A stretch of 64,000 bases of DNA, taken from Alopecurus myosuroides (lineage: Eukaryota > Streptophyta > Magnoliopsida > Poales > Poaceae). Shown piece after piece: positions 13,301 through 25,367 of this stretch (the first letter of the stretch is position 1; each line of letters opens with the position of its first letter). The notes below the pieces were generated by a model. That model was not told the origin of the DNA. It made no database searches and saw only the letters and a program-made list of their open reading frames with translations. Made by a program: the position numbers and the translations under genes. The stretch spans positions 239,224,833-239,288,832 of the forward strand of contig CM054060.1 of NCBI GenBank assembly GCA_028641055.1, written 5' to 3'.

Positions 13301-16140
13301 TGTAGCCGACGAATTGGCCGTCGTTCCCAACTCCGGCCGCCGGTCGATTCTCGACGCCGCCGTCGCTCAAGCCATCTTTGTGCTGAACCAAGCATCTCCA
13401 CGCATTCCTGGTGACCTCACACACCTTGTGGTATTCTTAATTTTAAATTTGGTCCATGGGTGGGCACTGCCACCGTGCGCCGCCGTTGGCCGCCGCGGGA
13501 GTGGACGCCGGATCAACTCCGGCGACCTCTTGGTCCAATAGCCACCACCCTTAGGTTCCTTGAGTCATGAGCTACCTCCTCCCACCGAGGAATTCGACCA
13601 ATTCGCATCAAATCCGTCGATTGCAACCTCACAGAAGAAATCCTCTTCTGTGCTGACGTCACACTAACGTCAGGAGACCTTTTTTTTTTCTTTTATTTTT
13701 AATTAAAAATAAAACTGACAGGTGGGTCCCACCTATCAATTTAAATGTTGGCAGCAATTAATTAAGACTTGTTAATTCAATAACTATTAAAATAATTATC
13801 ATAAAAATATGAATAAAATATGGAAATGTTTAGAAAAATATAATATAAATTTTTATCGACTTTTCAAAAAAAATTATAAAGTTTTAAATTAAACATTTTC
13901 TTTAATTAAATTAAATCGTTTAAATTTAGAAAAATAATAAATAATTCATAAAATCAGAAAAATACAAGTTATATACCAAAATTCTCCAAATGACAAATGC
14001 AACTCATCTATGATGTTTACATAGTCATTTGACTAAGTTTTCATGTGTGCAATATTTTTCCTAGTCATTTAATTCATTTAAAATAATAAATTAATAATTT
14101 ATTCAAGTATTTTTAGAAAGCATAAAATGATATATCAAATTAAAGAGAAAAGCATTTCCAATTCAAATGTGTCAAACACAAAAAAAAATTAACTTATAAA
14201 CTTGTTTCTAAAGGTATAATGGAATTCTATAATATTCCATTATAACCAGAAATGACTCCCACATCATTATTTTCCTTACTAATAATCCTTAAATGTTTTT
14301 ACACCTACTAAATCTATCACCACAAGTCACTATATAGTTATGTGATGATAGAGTATTTGTATTAGTTCATCATCTTCAACTAAAAACTTTGTCATTAGCT
14401 CTACACTTTTGAAAATAAAATTAAGTGTGTTCGTTACCTTGTTAATAGTTGTTTTCCATGTGCTATTGTCTTATTACCTAACCATGTGATAACACTTCTA
14501 CATAAACATGATAACACTTGATTGTTAGATAAAGGTGAAACACATGTAAGTCTAAAATAAGTAATAACAACATCACCACAAGTAATGAAACAACTCACCT
14601 AAAACCTATGTGATTAAGCTGTCGTATCAAACGTAGCTTACACTTGTAACCTGGGGTATTTTCCAAGGTGTTTCACGATGCATCTTATTACTCATTTTTC
14701 CATTGTTTTATGTAGTCCTTACAGGGACTACTTTGCTATCTTTTAGATGTCGGGATTTTCTACGCGTCCCTCGAACTCCGAAGACATGGTTGTTATTGTC
14801 ATTATCTCTATCTCAGGCAAGTTCATCACTTGCTAATATCCTTTGCAGTATTTCCTAACGAACTATTTGCAAAAACACTATCGTATTACCACCTATGCTC
14901 AAAAGAATGCATGATCCTATTTTTATAATAATATGACTACTTGAATGACTACACGAGTGTTAGTGTTCTGTTTGGTGGGCGGATGGGACCATGGTAAGAT
15001 GAATAGGTCAAAGGAAGGTTTCATCTGCATGGGAAAGTATTATCTAGGAATTAATCACAAATGCCGTCAGAACTCGGTGCGCCGTAAATACCGCGTTAAC
15101 CATGGGTCTTGTATGGGGCAAGTAAGTCAGCTATGATTTTCTCCCGTTCGCATGTCAACGGGCTGCCAGAGACGTACACTGTAGGTCTTACGAGACTACA
15201 TGCACATGGGTGGGATCCCTAATTCCCGCGGACTCTAGGGTCTACGATGTCTGCTAGGGGCGTCTAGATATCCATCATGAGGGGTGGAATCAGGGGTTCA
15301 ACCTGCTGGTGGAAATGGGTGGGCATGCGTTGTGCGAAGAAGCATGGTTTGGCTTGGACCAACAACCGGGCCTCACACCTAAGTGGGCATGGACAGGATC
15401 TCGAGCCTGGTTGTGCAACATGGTCTTGGTCGCCCATGGGTAAAGTAACGCACCTCTGCAGAGTGTAAAAAGATGTGTCATGTTACCCCCTGTTCCGGGA
15501 AGGAACTGCGAACGCTACAAGAAAGGCAACTCCATGAAGTTCTAACTCCTGTGATGGTCCGACGGGCATAGTTTTCAGAAATTAAAAGCAACCTCTTGAA
15601 GAAAGTTTTACAAAACCTTGCATTAGCTTATGACTCTTTTGAGTCTAAAGCTGTAGTTACTGCATCAAACCACCCACTGTATATCATGAACTTGTTGAGT
15701 AACGCTCGTTACTTATTCGTTCCCGTTTGACCCCTGCTTAGAGCTGAAGCCATTATGAAAGACGTCATCGTGAAGCCATCGCTACCTCATGAAGCTTGGT
15801 GGAGTCATCTCTTACTTAGCCAGTAAAGCATCATCATCAACAACACTGGTGGAGGAGATGCTATCAAGGTGTAGGTGGAGAACATTCTTGGACTTAGTTG
15901 TTACAAGCCATAGATTAGGGCTGACATCAGCCGTAGTGGATTATGTTCTGAGTTAAAAGTTATTCTCCAGGTTGGAACTTCGAATTGTTTCTTCTGATGT
16001 TTCATTTGCATGAGATCTTCTTTGATTCCTCAAAGAGATTTTCAAGATTTTGTAATGAAGTTTGTATCCTATAGATTCTCAAGATTATGTCTAAAATAAG
16101 TCTAGATTCACTTATTTTAGAATGTACGTGGCAAAAATTG
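10344..16140 (+). mobile_element. long gypsy LTR, right piece (G), degenerate
   Basis: About 2.6 kb of AT-rich sequence is followed by a GC-rich core (about 13,000-13,560), more AT-rich sequence and a mixed tail, the profile of LTR B (18827-35608). A tail word CACCTCTGCAGAGT at 15451-15464 recurs at 34685-34698 in B. The small ORFs around the GC-rich core lie on both strands and are not genes. No clear 3' LTR end or PBS is visible, so the right border is approximate. I infer that it continues 1880-1943. Confidence 0.45.
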
Positions 16141-16353
16141 AAATGGCTTTAAAAAATAAACCGGAGACAGTATTTTAGCTGTGTGCTTGATTAGCCCTAT
16201 TGCTTGTCCGTGTGCATCCTAGTTTTTAGAGAGGCCGGGGGTGAACGGTTGATGTTTGTACCAGCTTGAACAGAACTTTCTCTATGGAAAAAATCAAAAG
16301 CATGTTGGTCAATTTCGGAAGAAAGTTAGCTGCGTTGCTACCGGCCGGACATA

Positions 16354-16435
16354 CTCCCTCCGTCCACTTTTATAAGTCCCACTTCTCACTATAGAAATGC
16401 TAAGAAGTGGGCCTTATAAAAGTGGACGGAGGGAG
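16354..16435. mobile_element. Stowaway MITE
   Basis: An 82-bp element with long inverted repeats starting CTCCCTCCGTCCACTTTTAT on both strands, flanked by the TA target duplication (16352-16353 and 16436-16437). The arms pair over about 35 bases with a single mismatch near TCCCACTT/GCCCACTT and leave a short loop. Terminal sequence, TA duplication and size are those of Stowaway (Tc1/mariner-derived) MITEs. It is non-coding and needs a transposase in trans. Confidence 0.92.
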
Positions 16436-16905
16436 TAGTAAACGCTAATGCAAGTAGCAACCGGTTGAACGTACCGTTAGATACTCAAAATCCTGGGCAA
16501 TCATTGCAATGAATAAAACAAAAGCTTCTGGACACAGAACTTTGCTGGAAAATAACCGAGGAGGCGCGACATTCCGGTGAAACAGCGGACCGAGATGGTG
16601 AGAGGCCTGGAAGAACCAGAGAAGATTCCTCTTCCGATACGGTGCTTGGATCTCCCGCGACTTTGATTGGAAAAAGGTGCACCAAACATGGATAGAATTG
16701 TATTAGGGCAGGGCACGTGAGCCGTGACACGTTCATTCGAAGTAAAAACGACAGATTGCGGGCGATCTCTGCTCCCTTCTAACCAGCATTCCCGCCGCTA
16801 TGTTGGAGTCGGACTGCTGATGTTGCCCTTGCCTGAAGGAAGGAGAATATTCAAAGGCAAAACAGCGAAAATATATGGAATAAATTTGGAGTAGATCCAT
16901 CAATC

Positions 16906-17506
16906 TTGACATATCCACATCTTAGTATAAGTGCAAATGGGAGTTCCGGAAGCTGGAAGCTTCTGCTGTACGGCCACTTGGAAATTTCAGTGTTAGAGAA
17001 GTCTATAGAGGAAACTGCCATAGCAGTTTCTACGAGGTTTCATGGGAAATTACCTGGGCGTACACTTGTCTGCCAGCTCGGAATCCGCTGACAAGTATAG
17101 CTGGAGGGCTGACCCCAGGTTTGGTTGAGCGGCTGGACCCTCACATTCAGGTAACGAACACTGGGGACATGTACACCACAAATGATGATGCCCACGTATC
17201 ATACCTGTTTAACGAACTGCAAGACAAACTGTACGGTAACGAGACAGAGGCGTACGTACCTTTCTTCCCTGGTCAAGTGCCAGTGAAGTGAAGGCACTGC
17301 TGCACAACAAAGATGGAGCAGTCAGTCAGGCAGCTATTCTCGGCCACAGTTCATCGGGGTTTTTTTTTCTCCTCTGGAATGGCTTGCTGCACCCGGATGT
17401 CCGGATTCACAAACAAACAGAAGATGGAAGATGCAAATACCAGAGGTTGACTGCGATTTTTCACGATGATATTTCCAACTGTCAAGTAACACGAGGATTC
17501 ACATGA
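16906..17506 (+). pseudogene. frameshifted coding remnant, unidentified
   Basis: Three consecutive ORF pieces in different frames read like one damaged protein. They are 16906-17091 (contains WKLLLYGHLEISVLE), 17088-17291 (contains TTNDDAHVSYLFNELQDKL and AYVPFFPGQVPVK) and 17288-17506 (contains KALLHNKDG and AAILGHSSSG). The second ends in VPVK and the third resumes with a KALLHNK phrase after a one-base shift, which is why I join them as a remnant. There is no intron signal, no upstream promoter and no partner copy in the window. I do not recognise the family. The first piece faintly recalls a C2-domain start, but the later parts do not fit phospholipase D. It could be a captured gene fragment or an old transposon gene. 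Confidence 0.35.
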
Positions 17507-17639
17507 GAAGAAGGAAGAGCAGATATCATTGTATCCACCTTGAAGATTAGCAGGATTCAGAAACGTCGGCCGACTGGCAAATGTTCACGCTCAACAATTC
17601 CTCGGTCCTGAGGGAATGAAGATTAAGGAAAAGGGTAGA

Positions 17640-18059
17640 AATGCATTGTTAGTTTTCTCTTTTTTTCTTTTGAAACGGGTAACCAAGGCTCCACATCAGA
17701 TTGATGCACGCAACGTTTTCATCGATAGAAGAGTTGCGCAGTAACAAGTCTGGCAAATGGTCGACCGCGCAAAGGCATTGTATCCATCGCTATGCTTATC
17801 TCATGGGAAATTTGAAAATAGCGGAATGCTAGAGTCTTCCGGCATCATGCCTCCCCTCCCATTGCCATTATTACAACAATTAAGGCGGAGGCCAAAGCGG
17901 GAGGGAAATCCGGAGCCAAGTTTTTGAGTTATATCATACTAGGTGAGTAGGCTTTGTTAAAGTCCTAGGACGTGTCCTATGCAACTTTGTTAACACTTCT
18001 CTAAAACTCCTTCTCTATTAATGAAAATAGAAAATCTTTTGCCTCGTTTGAAAAAAAAA
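17640..18059 (+). mobile_element. LINE-like 3' tail
   Basis: The segment ends with CTCCTTCTCTATTAATGAAA, a CCTCGTTTG word and a run of nine A's (about 18051-18059), a typical ending of grass non-LTR retrotransposons. No reverse transcriptase ORF is present upstream, so it would be a strongly 5'-truncated copy. I did not find a target-site duplication and the left limit is arbitrary. Confidence 0.35.
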
Positions 18060-18072
18060 GTATGACAAATAG

Positions 18073-18826
18073 TGTAACATCCCTAATTTTTGGGGACATT
18101 AAAAAATCACAAAATTTGCAACTTTTTGGTTTCCACTAATGCAAGCCACCAAAAACAAAATAAACACAACACAAAAGAAAACATAAAATTATTCCAATGT
18201 TATTGGAAATGATAATCCAAATGCCTCTATTTTCTAAAACCCTAAATGGTCAAAATAAATTGTGCAAAGAAATTGTTTCCCTAATTGCAAAACTTAAGAA
18301 TATAAAACGGTTTCACTAACAATATGTTTTACAAATGAATGTTTCCAACTCTATCCATCAATATTAGTTCATCCTGCAATTATTTGATTAATAAAAATAT
18401 TTTCAAAGCCAAAGTTAACTATAAACAATTTTCAATTACTATATCAAGATTTTGGTACTAAAATGATTTCCATAAAAACCCTTCTTGTTTAAAAGTTAAC
18501 TTAGAGAAAACAATGTTTTCATTTGTGAAAACGTCTGGTCTAATTTAACAAAGTATTTAAATAATTATTTTCCATTTTAAAAAATGGCATGAAGTTACTT
18601 TTAGTAATTAATCATATTTTGAAAATATAATTGTTTTATGTGTGATGAAACAGCACATAATTTTTTTCATATGAAATGTTTAATTCTTTCAAAACCACAG
18701 AAACAAATTTGACCTAAATTGGTTTTATAAAATAAAAGATGTGATTTATTACAGAAAACATGAAACCGAAAAGGAAAACAATTTGTATAAAAAAACAGAG
18801 AACCACGCCGCCAAACAGGGCCAAGT
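18073..18826 (+). mobile_element. truncated gypsy LTR start (H)
   Basis: Begins TGTAACATCCCTAATTTTTG and runs as AT-rich LTR-like sequence to a short GC-rich phrase at its right end. It stops where a second LTR start (TGTCACATCCC) appears at 18827. The simplest reading is that LTR B inserted into LTR H after CCAAG (18822-18826). The rest of H is not in the window or not recognisable. Confidence 0.4.
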
Positions 18827-20513
18827 GTCACATCCCATTTTGAATACCTGAAAACACAGTTGTTTTGCTAATTGCTTGACCAATAAACTTTGGTTGTGTT
18901 TGTTTGAGTGCAACTAAACAAACTAAATTATATAAACTTGCTGAGGATAAATTCTTTCTAAGCTCAACCCACTCAAACCTTGGAAGCATATTATCATGTT
19001 TCCAAAAACCTCAAGTTTATTAATACATGGCTAAGAAATTGAAAACAAAATATTCAACATATTGTTCCAATGACCTTAGCATTTTTTTCTAAAGTAAATA
19101 TTGATCAAAGAGTTTTCCAAAACTATCTTATGAATCCCATACTTGTTGAATATTATTCCAAGGCCTAAATTAAGAAAGAGGAAACACTAAATAAATTTCC
19201 CTAAAAGATTATCAGGAAAAAGAGGCATTCTTAGATGCTTCACCAAAATCTTATAAAATGTTTTTCCAACCTTGCAAGCTTAAAAACAAAAGTATTGGAG
19301 AGCATTGACTTGCTATCTCTAGTCACATAAATATTTTGGCAAAGCATTGTTAAAGAAAGGCCAAGTGCCTTATTAAATTGAATTTTCCAATATTTCCAGA
19401 AACATGAAACTCAAACAAGTTACTATTGGAAAATTTCTTAAAATGATCTGAAATTGATACCAGTGCTTCCTTATATCAAATAAGGAACACACACAAGAGG
19501 AGACCAAAAATTGAATCCATTAAAGTCCTGAAAACATGATTTTTCTCCACAGCAACATTTGGAATTTTGAACAAGTTTGTTATACAAACTTTTTCAAAAT
19601 GCCATGAAATAAATACCAAATTCTCTATATCATAAATAAGAATGAAAACCAAAAGGGCACAAGTTTTTGAATAGCTTAAGTTGCCAAAAACTCCTGTTTT
19701 CTAGACAGCACCTTTTTGAAATTTGAACAAGTTTGTTCTATGAAGTAACTCAAAATGACTTGAATTTTCTACCACACAAGGAACACAACAAATAAGGAAT
19801 GTATGACAAAAATTATAATTTTTGGAAGCTCCTAAGTAGTCTAATAAATTCAATGTCCATTTATGTCAGAATTGAAATTTGAACAACTTTGAACTACCAA
19901 GTTTATCCAATTGAGCCAATTTTCACATATGTTGTGCATCTCAACTAATAAGAATTTTTGGCAAAAGGATTTCTAATTATGACTTTGTTTGCTTAGTGAA
20001 AACAACATTTTTTCAGAGAGGGAAAAGAGGCAAAATGATGTTTTTGTAAATAGCTAGGGACCTGTTTGTGATCCTAGTCACCTTGTCCTTCTTCTTCCTG
20101 TAGCAGCAGTGGAGGGCATGGCTGCCCATGCTCCATGCCTTCGAGTGGAAGGCATCCTAGAGGTTAAACCCCCCCCATGTGAGACCTCTACCTGCCCCCT
20201 CTCTCCCCCCTCGAAGTTCCTCTCTCTCTCTCTGGAATTTTCCCCAAAACCGAAACCCTAGCCGAGGACCTCGCCGTCGAATCGGCCGTTCGAGAGCTCG
20301 CCGCCGGTCTCCGTTGGTCTCATCCTCTCCGCCTCATCGTGCTGAGCGTCTGGGCCAAAGGAATCGGGGCGGGAGGCCTCGAGGAGCCCGCGCCGTCCAG
20401 TCTTCGTCTTCGGGTCCGGCGAGCTCCGGCGGGGGATCGCCGTCGACTCGCTTCCCCTCCGCCTTCGCCGAGCGTCCCCGCGCGTCTAGGGTGAGCATGC
20501 GCCCCTCGCCGTC
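18827..20513 (+). mobile_element. long gypsy LTR (B), left piece
   Basis: Starts TGTCACATCCC and is AT-rich until a GC-rich core at about 20,170-20,513. It is interrupted by element A; the CCGTC at its end is duplicated at 31144-31148, where the LTR resumes. Excluding A, LTR B is about 6.1 kb. The 115-codon Arg/Ser/Pro-rich ORF at 20179-20526 lies in the GC-rich core and reads into A's LTR, so I do not treat it as a gene. Confidence 0.55.
20509..20513. repeat. target-site duplication of A, left copy
   Basis: CCGTC immediately before the LTR at 20514, identical to 31144-31148. Five bases is the duplication length expected of Ty3/gypsy integrase. Confidence 0.92.
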
Positions 20514-20988
20514 TGTCGTGGGATAATCACGGCAGACGTTACCGGGGGTAACTGATCTTGGGGCAAGACGACACAGGCGTTTGGGAGAGGGTTTAGCTCA
20601 GAGGAAAACATGATGGAACTCGATCTGGTAGCCGGCAATCAAGTCGCCGAGTCTCCGATCTCAAGATATTAACTCAACTCTCGTGTTACACTGGATGCTC
20701 GATACCAAGCGATATTGCTAGGGCTCTTAGATCTCAATTAACCTAACTTAGGGGCCGGTTTATAAAGCACCCGACCCCCTGGCTTGCCCTCCAAGGCGCA
20801 CCCTGAATCCTACCCGGACACTATGCACGAAACCCTGACTTTCCTTATCGTAACCCACAATCCGGGTTACGAGGCCTACAATCTTGGGCCTTCTAGAAGT
20901 TCTTTTATCCTTAGCCGGATCTTGCGCAGCGTCCTTTGGGCCGAATTACACCTTGGAATTGGGCTACCGGGTTATTATCCCTCCATCA
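20514..20988 (-). repeat. 3' LTR of element A
   Basis: 475 bp, TGTCGTGGGATA...CCTCCATCA in plus reading. It differs from the other LTR at two sites seen by eye, the T/G in AAAACA(T/G)GATGG and the C/T in CGAAAC(C/T)CTGAC. A palindromic TATA motif TTTATAAA lies at 20759-20766. Confidence 0.93.
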
Positions 20989-21378
20989 GTAGTCCCCAGA
21001 ATAGCTTGGTCTTCACAAGATCCTCTTTGAAGCGCACGCTATTCCCTGCAAAACTATCAAACTTACAAGTTCAATGGAGGTCGGGTTAAATTGCTTTGAT
21101 AAACAGCTAGGCCTAACTCCACGGTGGCCATATAGTAACCCGGTTTCCTCCAAGTACGTTGCTTAGTTTTCCGGGTTAACACCTTAATAAGAATGTTAAA
21201 GATCTGGCTTACTTTGCTTGATAATTAACCCAGATGTCGCGGAGAAGATCTACTTCCTATTTTCATCCGGATATTTCGTTCAGCACTTAAAGTGTATCTC
21301 GCAAAATCCGCGTAGGCAACCGTTATCCCAAAATTTCCGGCTCCCTCCCGTTGACCTAGATCTTATCCACCCGCACCT

Positions 21379-21386
21379 TATAAATA
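21379..21386 (+). promoter_or_regulatory. TATA box of the antisense gene in A
   Basis: TATAAATA on the plus strand, followed about 30 bases later by a pyrimidine-rich AAC/CCAACC stretch suited to transcription start. It stands about 270 bases upstream of a 5'-UTR splice donor (21650, GTAAGT) and 570 upstream of the first in-frame ATG (21954). This indicates a promoter separate from the LTR. Confidence 0.6.
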
Positions 21387-21409
21387 GGTGCCCGAGAAAC
21401 AACCCAACC

Positions 21410-21649
21410 TTCCAACAATCCATTCCAACTCTTCTCCTTTCCCCTTCTCTCGCGATTGCGCAACACCATTGCGAAAAAACCTCACGCCTCTTGCCAGAGC
21501 CAAGCCGCCAACGGCCACATTCATCCTCGTGCCACTCTGCGCCGCCGCCGAGCTCCGTCGCCATTCCTTCATCCGGACCGCCGGGAGTTGCGAGGGATCA
21601 TCCAGACCGCGCCGTTCACCGCTGCTGCGTGCTACTCCAATCCCCTTCA
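21410..21649 (+). other. inferred 5'-UTR exon of the antisense gene
   Basis: The region between the TATA box and a GTAAGT donor at 21650 carries overlapping ORFs in several frames and no consistent coding frame. An acceptor (TTGCAG) at 21941-21946 would join it to the first coding exon, giving a 297-base leader intron (21650-21946). The transcription start is inferred. Confidence 0.45.
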
Positions 21650-21953
21650 GTAAGTTTCTCGTACCCATCAATTCAACCTCACAATCCCTTGACTTACTCT
21701 AGATTAGATCTAGGTCAACCCGCGGGCAATTCTTCCTGTCACACTCGGTCAGGTCGCTTTAGATGCTCGATAACTCCTCCAATAGCTTTGATTGACAGCC
21801 ATACATCATTCTCCTATCATCATTAACCATTAATTTCTTCGTCGAATCGCCCGCAAGTTTTCCAACCTAGATCCATTTCGTTCCAGTTTTCCGCGCATGT
21901 CATTGACACCCGGAAAGTCCTCTTCCTCCGGTTCTTTTGCTTGCAGTAGATTC

Positions 21954-24900
21954 ATGGGCAATCATCCGTCTTCCTCAAACACCTTTGAATACGTAAGTAC
22001 CCCATAGTTTGTATAATGATGCTTGATACCCGGATAATTTGTAACCTTGCCTTCTAAAATGACACCCGGATAATGCTTAACTTCCGTACTTTCTTGTCAC
22101 CACTCACAGATACTCGAATAGCCCATGGTTTCCGAGTCTTATTTTTTGCACTTTTTTGCCTTGTGTTTTGCAGGTTGATCCCATGGCTCCCAAAAGGCAT
22201 GGGAAACAGCCGGCCCAGGCGAAGACAACCCAATCCATATCCGCCAATTGGGGGCGATCCACAGTCACAAAGGCCAAGCTGGCCGAGTTGGGGTGTCCTT
22301 CCTTCTCAGAAGGACATTCATTGGAGGGCGCCGGGTGATGAGACCCGGCCCACACCTGCCGAGGATGAGGTAATCTGTTTTATAGAGCACGTGACCCAGG
22401 GATTCCGTCCTCCGGGTCACCCTTTCTTTCGTGAGGTCCTGAGCCATTATGGCCTCAGGATATTCGACATAGGGCCTAACTCTATGTTGAATATTACCCA
22501 CTTTATTGTTCTGTCCAAGTCATACCTGTGCACCCCACCAAGTTTGGCTCTCTTCACCGAACTTTTCCAGTGCAAACCGTGCCGCGAAAGCGGCGACGGA
22601 GCACTTCTTGCTTGCGGCGGAGTCTCTATCCAGCGCCGCAAGAATTCTCTAATGCCACCTCTTACTCTTAATTCACACGTCAAACACTGGCAACTCTCAT
22701 ACTTCTATTGCCGGGACACCTCCCCACCCTGCGAAAAGAAGTTGCCGGGTTACTCAGAAGGCCTCCTTGATATTTCCGAGAAATTCAATGCTTTCGCCCC
22801 TGACTCGGACAGGGAAGCAATCCTGCCTTCACTAGCTAGAATAGCCGTCCTCTCCGCCCAAGGCCTTCTTGGGCTCAATCTAGTGAAAACTTGGGTTGAT
22901 TTCCGGATCCAACCCAATTCTATCCGCACCAAATTGATGTGCGAGTACTCGGGGCATACCACGGATGCACTCCGATATTCCACCAAGAGCTTTGCAGCCG
23001 GCGACACCAACAAAACCATCAAAGGCTTCTTGACGGAAAAGTTGGAAGTGATCAACAACATTACCGGGTTGCCGCCATTCACCCGGGAAAACCCGGCCCC
23101 AGCGGTAAGACTCGACATATGCAACTTTATTCGTACGTCTTCAACTTGACGCAATTGCTGATTCCCACCTTCCTGTTTTTCTCTCAGGCTGATAACCCTT
23201 TCTGGAATGTTGAAACTTCTCCTGCTGCCGGAGACCCGGAGGAGGAAGACGAACCGGCTGATACTGATGAGGGTAATTATACGAATCTTACGTCATCTTT
23301 ATTTGCATAAACTTCCTTATTTTAACCTTTTCCATCGACACACACTCGGCTTGCAGGACCAGAGGACGAGGATGAGAATGATGACGAAGACCCGGAGGCC
23401 ACCGAGTCCGATCCAGAAATAACAGTCGGGGTCAAGAGGAAAACCAGAGGAGTGGTGCGCAAGGTTCCCTATTCCACCATGTCTTCCGAACCCTATTCTT
23501 TTGATAACATGCACAGACTTAACCAACGACTATCTAACTCATCGCACTTGAAGGATTCTATCCCGGCCAAGCGCAGAGTGACCTGGAGTTCACCAGGGGA
23601 CGATCCCCTGAACCCGGGTATCTCCTCCTCGCCAAACCTCCGTGCCGATATTCCTCTTCCTCGCCCCTCCAAATCTCCTCAGCGCCATCCATCTCCCAAT
23701 CACCCACTCGCGGGGCAATTCCGGGTCCCACTATCGGTCCCTTTGGCGGCTTCATCTGCTTCCAGCAGCGAACTCCCGCCTGATTACGCTGTAAATACCG
23801 GGTGAGTCTTTATTATACGACATCCTTTCATACCTGATAACTTTCAATTGCTGTTGCTAACTGCTCTTCCTCCCTTTCTTTAGTGCTCAAGTCACAGTTA
23901 GTGACCCGGAGAATGTGGAGATGGATAACCGGGAGGCGGAGAAGCCGACTGAGAACATAGACGCCGCAACTGGCGGTGATACTGAGAACAACCAGGAACA
24001 AGGCCCCTTGGGCGATCCACTTCACCAAGCCGCCGGGTCTCCCGCGTCATCCGAACCAGTGGACGAGGAGATCGAGGTTCCGGACACGAGGATGGGTTCT
24101 CCCAACCCGGATACCCAGACTGTCCGGGTCTCGACCCCAAGGGCGGGGAGAGCTCCCCCATCAGGTGACCACGCTGCCGGCTCTTCTGGTGCCCGACCCG
24201 AGGACCTGACGTTTGCCCAGATGCTTGAAACCCTGCGCACTTTGAGGGCTAATGAAGAAAACATCTTGGAGGCTTTAATAGCCAAACACGAGGTAAACCC
24301 GACTAATATTGCTTGTGTCCTTATCTAGTCCCCAAGTTCCCAGTGAATTGATTCACAATTTGCTTGGAACTTTACGGTATAAGCGACTGATAACTTGCCC
24401 CTTTACCCGGCTAATCCTTCCTTGCATCCGTGCAGTCCTTCGTGACTCAATCTGAGAAGGAACTGGCAAAGGCCACCAAGCTCGTTGAAAAGGAGGTGGC
24501 TCTGCGTGAGGAGGCCGAGGCTGAAGCCAGGAGGAGTGGGAAGATAATGAAGAAGTATAGGCGGAGGGCTCACACAGCAGAAGATGACCTAACGAGCCTT
24601 TCTGTTCAAATTGCTGATACGTATCATGCTTTTCTTGGTACGATTCTTCATCCGGGTTGTCCTTCTGATAAATAGCCGGAGTTTCCTTACTCATGTTTCC
24701 ATTTCTTTCTGCAGGTCCGGATGAAGTGATGCCGGACGAGGATGATATTGCCAGGCTGAAAACTATCAAGAGCGTTATCCGGCAGCTATGCGCCGGAACC
24801 AAATGGATCCTTCAAGAAATACGGTGGCCGGGTAAAGGGCATGGCGACCTGAAGAGAATGCTAGACGCTTGCTCCACTATCCCCGAGTGGATTTGGCACT

Positions 24901-25367
24901 GGAAACGCTCGTCCTGCCGAGTTGGAGTAACCCGGGGGCTTGCGCTTGCCAAGGCTTACTTCCCTAAGCTCAAGCTAGCCAAGCTTATGGGCGGTTTCCC
25001 GGCATTCAAGCTTGATGGGTCCAAGTTCTCCGTGAAGGATTTCCAGGCCGTCCAGAAGGAGGTCTGTTACCCGGCCAGCGTGATTGCTGACGGCTTAGAT
25101 GTCGATTCCCTCGTTCCTGCATATGATGCTGCTGGTGAAGCGGTTAAGTCGGATCTTCCCGAGCCATATGACATGCTGGCCCGATGGAAGGAGGAAGCTG
25201 CTAAGTTGAGGGAGGAGGCTGCCAAAAAGAAGGCTGAAGCCGATTCTGCGCCCAATACCTCGACACCAGTCATTCCTCCTCCTGCGCGAGCCGGTACTGC
25301 TGATCCGGGTGCTGCTGCTACCCCAAGTGATGGAAAGGGTAAGGCGAAGATGGATGCCGCGGCCTAG
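21954..25367 (+). CDS. antisense spliced gene of element A, Transposase_28-like (exon 2 frameshift)
   Basis: Seven exons can be read: 21954-21992, 22174-23104, 23188-23272, 23357-23801, 23884-24292, 24436-24637 and 24715-25367. All six introns are GT...AG, 77-181 bases long, and the phases at each join (0,0,1,2,0,1) match exactly, which chance would not give. The product is about 920 residues. Exon 2 carries the grass 'putative gypsy type transposon' (Transposase_28) domain with WRAPGDE and GLRIFDIGPNSMLNI. Exons 3-5 are acidic or Pro/Ser-rich. Exons 6-7 are Glu/Lys/Ala-rich coiled coil, followed by a basic tail. The gene runs opposite to pol. One lesion is visible: the frame changes near 22291 in exon 2, between KLAEL and VLPSQ, apparently a small indel. 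Tat elements are known to carry extra antisense ORFs; the function is unknown. The ATG at 22183 is an alternative start. Confidence 0.75.

Noticed and set aside
16951..17000. Similarity of the LLLYGHLEISVLE phrase to the start of a phospholipase D C2 domain
   Set aside because: Only a dozen residues are suggestive, and the following pieces do not match any phospholipase D region I know.
20179..20526. 115-codon Arg/Ser/Pro-rich plus-strand ORF
   Set aside because: It lies in the GC-rich core of LTR B and its last codons come from the inserted element A; composition, not coding, explains it.
20784..21089. 101-codon ORF at the 3' LTR of A
   Set aside because: The same start recurs at 30939 within the other LTR with a different ending, so it is an LTR-internal open stretch.
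21218..21826. 202-codon plus-strand ORF upstream of the antisense gene
   Set aside because: It spans the TATA box and a strong splice donor, overlaps other ORFs and has no domain; a 5'-UTR with an intron explains the region better.
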